Shown piece after piece: positions 59,411 to 64,000 of a stretch of DNA of 64,000 nucleotides. A program made the position numbers and the translations under genes. The DNA lies in contig JACKLN010000005.1 of NCBI GenBank assembly GCA_024235855.1, positions 279,812-343,811 of the forward strand. Direction: 5' to 3'. This stretch comes from Burkholderiaceae bacterium. GTDB taxonomy: Bacteria; Pseudomonadota; Gammaproteobacteria; Burkholderiales; Burkholderiaceae_C. The first letter of the stretch is position 1, and every line of letters starts with the position of its first letter. The notes under the pieces are model-generated. The model was not told the origin of the DNA. It saw only the letters and a program-made list of their open reading frames with translations, and did not search any database.

Positions 59411-62143
59411 TCAGCGCGCCGCTGCCGGCGCCAGCAGCGCCCGCAGCGGCGCCAGGTCGGCGTCGCTGCTGCCTTCGGTGCGCAGCAGCGCCAGCGCACG
59501 CTGCAGTTCGCTGCGGCCTTCCTCGGCCCGGCCCAGCCCCAGCAGCGCACGGCCGCGCAGCGCAGCCAGCTTGCCGTCGCCGCGGGCGTCGGCCGACGCG
59601 CCGGCCAGCTGCGCGGTCGCGATGCGCCCGGCCAGCGCCAGCGCCTGCGAATGCCGGCCCAGCGACAGCAGCACCTCGGCGTGCGAATAGCGCGCCGCGT
59701 CGACGAGGCTGGAGCCTTCGCCCGAGGTGACGATGAGCCCCGCCACCGCCGCGGCCAGGTGGCGCTCGGCTTCGTCCAGGCGGCCGAGCTCGTGCTCCGC
59801 ATCGCCGAGGTTGATGCGCTCCACCAGCGTGTACTGGTTGGCCTCGCCCCAGCGGCGCACGCTGCGCGCATAGACCTCGCGCTGGATCGTGGCGCGCTTC
59901 TGCACGTCGCCCACCAGGCTGTGCAGGTAGCCCAGCGACGACAGCGCCGCGATGGTGGACTGGTCGTCCGGCCCGCGCGCACGCTCCTGCTCGGCCACCG
60001 CGCGCTCCAGGTGCGGGATGCCCTCGGCCGGACGGCCCTGGTTGCGCAGCGCGTTGCCCAGCAGCCGGCGCGCACTGGCCAGCGTGGACAGTCCCACGTT
60101 GTCCTCGTTGAACGGGTCGCCGGCCAGCACCTCGCGCGCGATGGCCTCGGCTCGGGCCGGGTCACCCAGGCGCAGCGACGCGTCGCCCACCGTCAGCCGG
60201 ATGTGCGCCGCCAGCGGGATGTCGTCGGGCTGCACCACCGGCTGCATGGCCTCGGCCGCCAGGTAGGCGTCCAGCGCCGGCTGCACCTGCAGGCGCTGGA
60301 AGTGGTAGCTGCCGCGTGCCACCTGTGCACGCAGGCCCAGTTCGCCGACGGCCGTGCGGCGCGCGCCGGCCGCGGCGTCGGCCGCGTCCAGCAGGGCCTG
60401 CGCCTCGTCGAAGCGTGACAGCCGCACCAGCACCGTCACCAGGTGGTATTCGCCCAGCAGCCGCCGTTCGTCGTCGGCCGGCAGTGTGGCGCGGTGGATC
60501 TCGACCACCCGGCGCAGCTGGGCCTCGGCCAGCGCGTGGTCGCCCAGCGTGCGGTAGGCGCGGCCCAGCGTGGTGCGGATGCCGGCTTCGGTCAGCGGCG
60601 CGTCGGCGAAGCGGCCGTCCAGCCGGCCGCGCGCGGCGTCCAGCAGTTCGCGCAGGCTGGGGTTGCGGTCGTAGGCGATGGTGGCGGTGCGGCTGCGGCC
60701 ACCGCCCAGCAGGTCCTGGTTCAGGAAGCGGTTCATCTCCTGGGCCAGCGCCGCCTGCGCCACCGCCTGCTCGCGCGCGGCCACCGCGGCGCGGTACTGC
60801 CACAGCGTGGCGGCCAGGCCCAGGCCCAGGGCCGCCGTCGCCGCCGCCACCCACGGCCGGCGTGCGCGGCTGCGCGCCAGGTCGGCTTCAGCGGCCTGCA
60901 GCCGCTGTTCGCGCGCCCGTGCCTGCTCGGCGGCCGCGCGGCGCGCGTCCAGGGTCGCGAGCTGCTCGATCAGCGCGGCGGCGGTGGGCAGCCGACGCGC
61001 CGGGTCGACGTCGGTGGCCGCGGCAATGGTCTGCGCCAGCAGCGCATCGTCCACCGCCGATTCCCAGCCCGGGGCCAGCGGGCGCCTCAGGTCGCCGGCC
61101 AGCAGCTGGTAGAGCAGCAGGCCCAGCGCGTAGACGTCGCTGCGCACCGTCGGCGGCTGGCCGGCGATGACCTCCGGCGCCAGATACAACGGTGTACCGC
61201 TGCTGTCCGGGTCCAACGCCTGCGTCAACGTCAGCCCCAGCCGCGTGATGCCGAGTTCGGCCAGACGCTCCGGGTGCAGCAGTCGGGCACTGCCGAAATC
61301 GGTCAGCCGCACGCGCCAGCCGCCTTCGGCGCGCGCGGCCACCAGCACGTTGGCCGGCTTGATGTCCTTGTGCAGCACGCCCACGCCGTGCGCCGCCGAC
61401 ACCGCCTGCGCCACGCCCAGGAACAGCGCCAGCCGCGCGTCGCGGTCCAGCGCCGCCAGATGGCCGGCCTGCACCCAGGCCTGCAGGCTGTCACCGCCGT
61501 ACTCGCACTCCAGGAAGAACGGTGGCGTCTCGAAGTTCCAGTCCAGCACGCGGGCGATATCCTCGCGGTCGCCCAGGCTCTCGGTGAGCACGCGGTGCAG
61601 CGTGGCCTCGCGCTTGAGCATCGACAGCCGCTCGCCCTCGCCGGCGAACTTGAAGACGCGCGGCTCGCGGCTGCGGGCATGGCGCGCCAGCCAGACCTCG
61701 CTGGCGCGCGACGGGTTGAGCTGGCGCTCGAGCACCCAGTCGGGCCGGTGCGGCACGGTCTGTGCGTCGGCCAGGTGCAACCGGCTGGCCAGGCGGCGGC
61801 CGCTGGCCGTACGCTCCACCGGCCCGTTGAAGCGGTAGCCCACGCGCGGCAGGGTCACGATGCGCTCGGCCAGCGCCGGGCCCAGCGCCTTGCGCAGCTT
61901 GGCCACCGCGTTGGGCAGCACGTTGTCCACCGTCGGCCTGCCGGCCCAGACGCTGTCCAGCAGCTCGTCGCGCGTGACCACCTCGCCGACATGGCGCAGC
62001 AACTCGGCCAGCACCTGCAGCGGCTTGTGCTCCAGATCCACCGGCTGGCCGTCGAGCATCAGTTCGAAGCGGGCTTCGTCGAACGCCGCCGCGCCGAATC
62101 GGTAGCGGTAGACGGGGGGGTCGGTGGAAGGATCGGTCGACAC
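59411..62143 (-). CDS. Winged-helix DNA-binding domain fused to Ser/Thr protein kinase and TPR domain
   Basis: About 910 residues from GTG 62143 (GTG 62164 is the alternative; there is no ATG in frame near). Residues about 10-108 are an OmpR/CadC-type winged helix (LEHKPLQVLAELLRHVGEVV, GYRFNG end). A protein kinase domain follows (about 136-400): K165 (VFKFAGEGE), HKDIKPANVLV with D260, DFGSA at 282, and APE at 322. A membrane helix at about 430-449 precedes a C-terminal array of tetratricopeptide-like repeats (about 480-900). The kinase thus sits on the cytoplasmic side with a DNA-binding head. An unusual three-way fusion. Signal and target are unknown. Confidence 0.88.
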   Translation of the reverse strand: MSTDPSTDPPVYRYRFGAAAFDEARFELMLDGQPVDLEHKPLQVLAELLRHVGEVVTRDELLDSVWAGRPTVDNVLPNAVAKLRKALGPALAERIVTLPRVGYRFNGPVERTASGRRLASRLHLADAQTVPHRPDWVLERQLNPSRASEVWLARHARSREPRVFKFAGEGERLSMLKREATLHRVLTESLGDREDIARVLDWNFETPPFFLECEYGGDSLQAWVQAGHLAALDRDARLALFLGVAQAVSAAHGVGVLHKDIKPANVLVAARAEGGWRVRLTDFGSARLLHPERLAELGITRLGLTLTQALDPDSSGTPLYLAPEVIAGQPPTVRSDVYALGLLLYQLLAGDLRRPLAPGWESAVDDALLAQTIAAATDVDPARRLPTAAALIEQLATLDARRAAAEQARAREQRLQAAEADLARSRARRPWVAAATAALGLGLAATLWQYRAAVAAREQAVAQAALAQEMNRFLNQDLLGGGRSRTATIAYDRNPSLRELLDAARGRLDGRFADAPLTEAGIRTTLGRAYRTLGDHALAEAQLRRVVEIHRATLPADDERRLLGEYHLVTVLVRLSRFDEAQALLDAADAAAGARRTAVGELGLRAQVARGSYHFQRLQVQPALDAYLAAEAMQPVVQPDDIPLAAHIRLTVGDASLRLGDPARAEAIAREVLAGDPFNEDNVGLSTLASARRLLGNALRNQGRPAEGIPHLERAVAEQERARGPDDQSTIAALSSLGYLHSLVGDVQKRATIQREVYARSVRRWGEANQYTLVERINLGDAEHELGRLDEAERHLAAAVAGLIVTSGEGSSLVDAARYSHAEVLLSLGRHSQALALAGRIATAQLAGASADARGDGKLAALRGRALLGLGRAEEGRSELQRALALLRTEGSSDADLAPLRALLAPAAAR

Positions 62144-62342
62144 GGGCTCGATGGGGGTCGGCACAGCCTCCGCCGACTGTAGCGACGGTGCCGCCCGGCT
62201 GCACGCCCGGCGCCACCCACAGCCGGGTGGCCGCCTGAAAACGTCTTGTGCGTCAACCACTTGCCGCGCAGCACCGCAGCCGTTAGCGATCCGTGATCCC
62301 GCGTGATGGTGCGCGCGGCCCGCTTGCCCGACGCTGCGCGTC

Positions 62343-63320
62343 ATGCCCCAGACCGTGCCAGAACCCGCTCCCGCACCAGGCACCCGCTGGCGCAGCCCGT
62401 TCGCCCTGCTCGCTGCCGCGGGCCTGGCCGTGGCCTGCGGCGATGCCGCGCCGCCGGCCCCGCCGGCAGCGCCATCTGCGCAGGCAGCGGCCCCGGCGAA
62501 GAAAGCACCACCCGGCAGCATGCAGGCCCGCGCCGAGGACAGCCTGCCACCGCCGCGCTGCCCGGCGCCCACGAGCACCCGCACCCCATCCGGCCCGGAC
62601 ATCGTCGGCCTGCGCCTGGGCATGCCGCTGGACGAGGCGCTGAACCATGCGCGCTGCGCCGTCGACGGTGGCGTACTGGCCTTCCAGCCGCGCTGGTTCC
62701 AGCAGCTGCGCACCGGCAACGTGAAGCTCGAGCGCCAGGGTCTCAGCATCCAGCGCGGCGAGAGCTCGGACTGCGTGTTCAGGAACCTGGGCGACGCGAT
62801 GAAGTGCGGCGTCGGCCGGCGCGTGTGGCACCACGTCGACGAGATGATCACGCTGGCCACGCCCGGGCTGGACGGCCGGCAGGTGGTGGCCGGCATCTGG
62901 CGACAGCAGCACTGGAAGCCCGGCCAGATGCCGTCGCGCGACGCCGTGCTGCAGGCGCTGCGCGACAAATACGGCCGCGAGGGCGAACTGCGCCGCGACC
63001 CGCACGGCACCGTCAGCTGGCGCTACGCACCGGACGGCAACCCGCTGACACCCCGCGACCCGCTGTTCGCCGCCTGCAGCGGCATCCGCGCCCGGCCGGG
63101 CAGCCAGGGCTGGCGCGAAGGCTCCGGCCTGACGATCAGCGCCGACCTCGTGCCGCCGGCCGACAACCCGGACCTGGTGCAGGCCCTGTACGTCGGCATG
63201 GCGCACCAGGACGAGCTGATGCGCCTGGGCGACGCGATGCAGGCGGAGATCGACCGCCTGGAAGCCGAACGCCGCGCCGGCGAGCTGCAGCGCAGCGCGG
63301 GCGCCAAGCCCCGGCTCTGA
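62343..63320 (+). CDS. Putative lipoprotein, unknown function
   Basis: 325 residues. A hydrophobic segment ends in the lipobox-like LAVAC (about residue 32), followed by an Ala/Pro-rich linker. The mature body has VGLRLGMPLDEALNHARC (about 88-105) and repeated cysteines (ARCAV, SDCVF, MKCGV, AACSG), suggesting disulfides. The C-terminus is a charged helix. It diverges from the kinase fusion across about 200 bp and precedes the next secreted-protein gene by 42 bp. No named family recognised. Confidence 0.65.
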   Translation: MPQTVPEPAPAPGTRWRSPFALLAAAGLAVACGDAAPPAPPAAPSAQAAAPAKKAPPGSMQARAEDSLPPPRCPAPTSTRTPSGPDIVGLRLGMPLDEALNHARCAVDGGVLAFQPRWFQQLRTGNVKLERQGLSIQRGESSDCVFRNLGDAMKCGVGRRVWHHVDEMITLATPGLDGRQVVAGIWRQQHWKPGQMPSRDAVLQALRDKYGREGELRRDPHGTVSWRYAPDGNPLTPRDPLFAACSGIRARPGSQGWREGSGLTISADLVPPADNPDLVQALYVGMAHQDELMRLGDAMQAEIDRLEAERRAGELQRSAGAKPRL

Positions 63321-63362
63321 CCGCACCGCACCACCTGCACCGATGACGACGAGAGGAATCAG

Positions 63363-64000
63363 ATGACCCTGCATCACCCTGCATTTCCGGCATCCGCGAC
63401 GCACGCGAGGACCGCCATCACCGCCGTCACGGCGGTCCTCGCCCGCTGGCGCCGGGCCGCCACCGCGCTGCTGCTCGTCGCCGGTGCGGGGCTGTCGTCG
63501 GCACCCGCCGCGGCCCAGGGCCCGTGCCCCGGCGAGCCGCTGTGCCGCGAGGTGCCCAAGTTCACCGCCACGATCACCGAATTCCGCGTCAGCCCGAACA
63601 CGCGCGGCAACCGGCCCGTCCACCTGGCCGTGCGCTTCACCAACCGCAGCAGCGAGCCGCTGGTGCTGGGCTACGTGGACCGCAGCGCCGCCGCCCACGA
63701 CGACCGCGGCAACGCCTACACGCTGCAGAACAGCCGCAAGCTCACCGGCATCGGCCGCATCGAGCGCAACCGCTTCGACCCCAAGTTCACGCTCGGCCCC
63801 GGAGAGAGCGCCGACGCGCGCATGGAGCTGAACTTCCATGTCGGGCGCAACGTCATCGTCGGCACCACCTTCGACCTGGCCTTCGGCGTGCGCGAGATCG
63901 ACCCGCTGCCCGGCCAGCAGTACCGGCTGGGGCGCGAACACGCGCTGAGCTGGCAGGGCCTGCGCCACGGCGACGGCGGGCAGGCGCCGGCCGCGCCGGG
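63363..64000 (+). CDS. Secreted protein, 3'-truncated by window edge
   Basis: An open frame from ATG 63363, preceded by AGAGGA, runs off the window with 212 codons visible. A long basic N-terminus and hydrophobic stretch (about 33-50, ending APAAAQ) form a signal peptide. The mature start has a CPGEPLC pair of cysteines, then a beta-rich region (RPVHLAVRFTNRSSEPLVLGY, about 81-101; FTLGPGESADARMELNF, about 138-154) resembling an immunoglobulin-like fold. No family recognised. It may form a pair with the lipoprotein gene upstream. Confidence 0.6.
   Translation, partial: MTLHHPAFPASATHARTAITAVTAVLARWRRAATALLLVAGAGLSSAPAAAQGPCPGEPLCREVPKFTATITEFRVSPNTRGNRPVHLAVRFTNRSSEPLVLGYVDRSAAAHDDRGNAYTLQNSRKLTGIGRIERNRFDPKFTLGPGESADARMELNFHVGRNVIVGTTFDLAFGVREIDPLPGQQYRLGREHALSWQGLRHGDGGQAPAAP

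Overview
This 64 kb window is high-GC chromosomal DNA (roughly 70% GC by eye) with densely packed genes, many ATGA stop/start overlaps and occasional GTG or TTG starts. Gene content points to a betaproteobacterium of the order Burkholderiales (Rubrivivax/Leptothrix/Comamonadaceae-like). The evidence is paired cyanophycin synthetases, a urtABCDE urea transporter, urease genes, a TTT-family receptor, a TRAP transporter and FkbM/GT2 surface-sugar genes. The species assignment is inference. I saw no rRNA, tRNA, CRISPR array, prophage or transposase.

Layout: 0-3.3 kb holds the end of a quinone oxidoreductase gene, an outer-membrane-like protein, a detached ureD and a class II aldolase. 3.3-15.1 kb is a cyanophycin locus: a secreted protein, cphA and a degenerate second cphA on the minus strand, divergent from an ABC exporter, DUF1854, two glycosyltransferase-like genes and a phosphotransferase. 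15.1-22.1 kb is a sugar-acid locus: nucleoside hydrolase, GntR regulator, IlvD/Edd dehydratase, a TTT receptor broken by one nonsense codon, an aldehyde dehydrogenase and an RraA/aldolase-fold protein. 22.1-25.6 kb has two translationally coupled pairs (hydratase/hydrolase and prenyltransferase/nucleotidyltransferase). 25.6-31.6 kb is urtABCDE on the minus strand, with a long palindromic repeat between urtB and urtC. 32.0-37.7 kb is a D-cysteine desulfhydrase, TRAP transporter, hydrolase and LysR set. 37.7-42.0 kb is a TerB-like protein plus a three-gene secreted/lipoprotein set of unknown role. 42.2-47.9 kb is a surface-glycan cluster ending in an acyl-CoA synthetase. 47.9-49.7 kb is an aldolase with a divergent LysR gene. 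49.8-54.1 kb is a two-gene signalling unit: an NCS1 permease fused to a hybrid histidine kinase, and a LuxR-type response regulator. 54.2-57.4 kb is ureA, a small His-rich membrane protein gene, ureB and ureC. 57.5-64 kb carries a 5'-nucleotidase lipoprotein, a DNA-binding/Ser-Thr kinase/TPR fusion and two secreted proteins.

A nitrogen theme links much of the window: urea uptake (Urt), urea hydrolysis (UreABC with the accessory UreD), nitrogen storage as cyanophycin, and a permease-kinase that may sense a nitrogenous compound beside the urease genes. The urease genes are split: ureD lies 53 kb from ureA, and ureE, ureF and ureG are not in the window. Intergenic repeats interrupt or precede the nitrogen genes in several places: a 67-bp tandem repeat of the ureA start region, two inverted repeats between ureB and ureC, and an approximately 313-bp imperfect palindrome between urtB and urtC.
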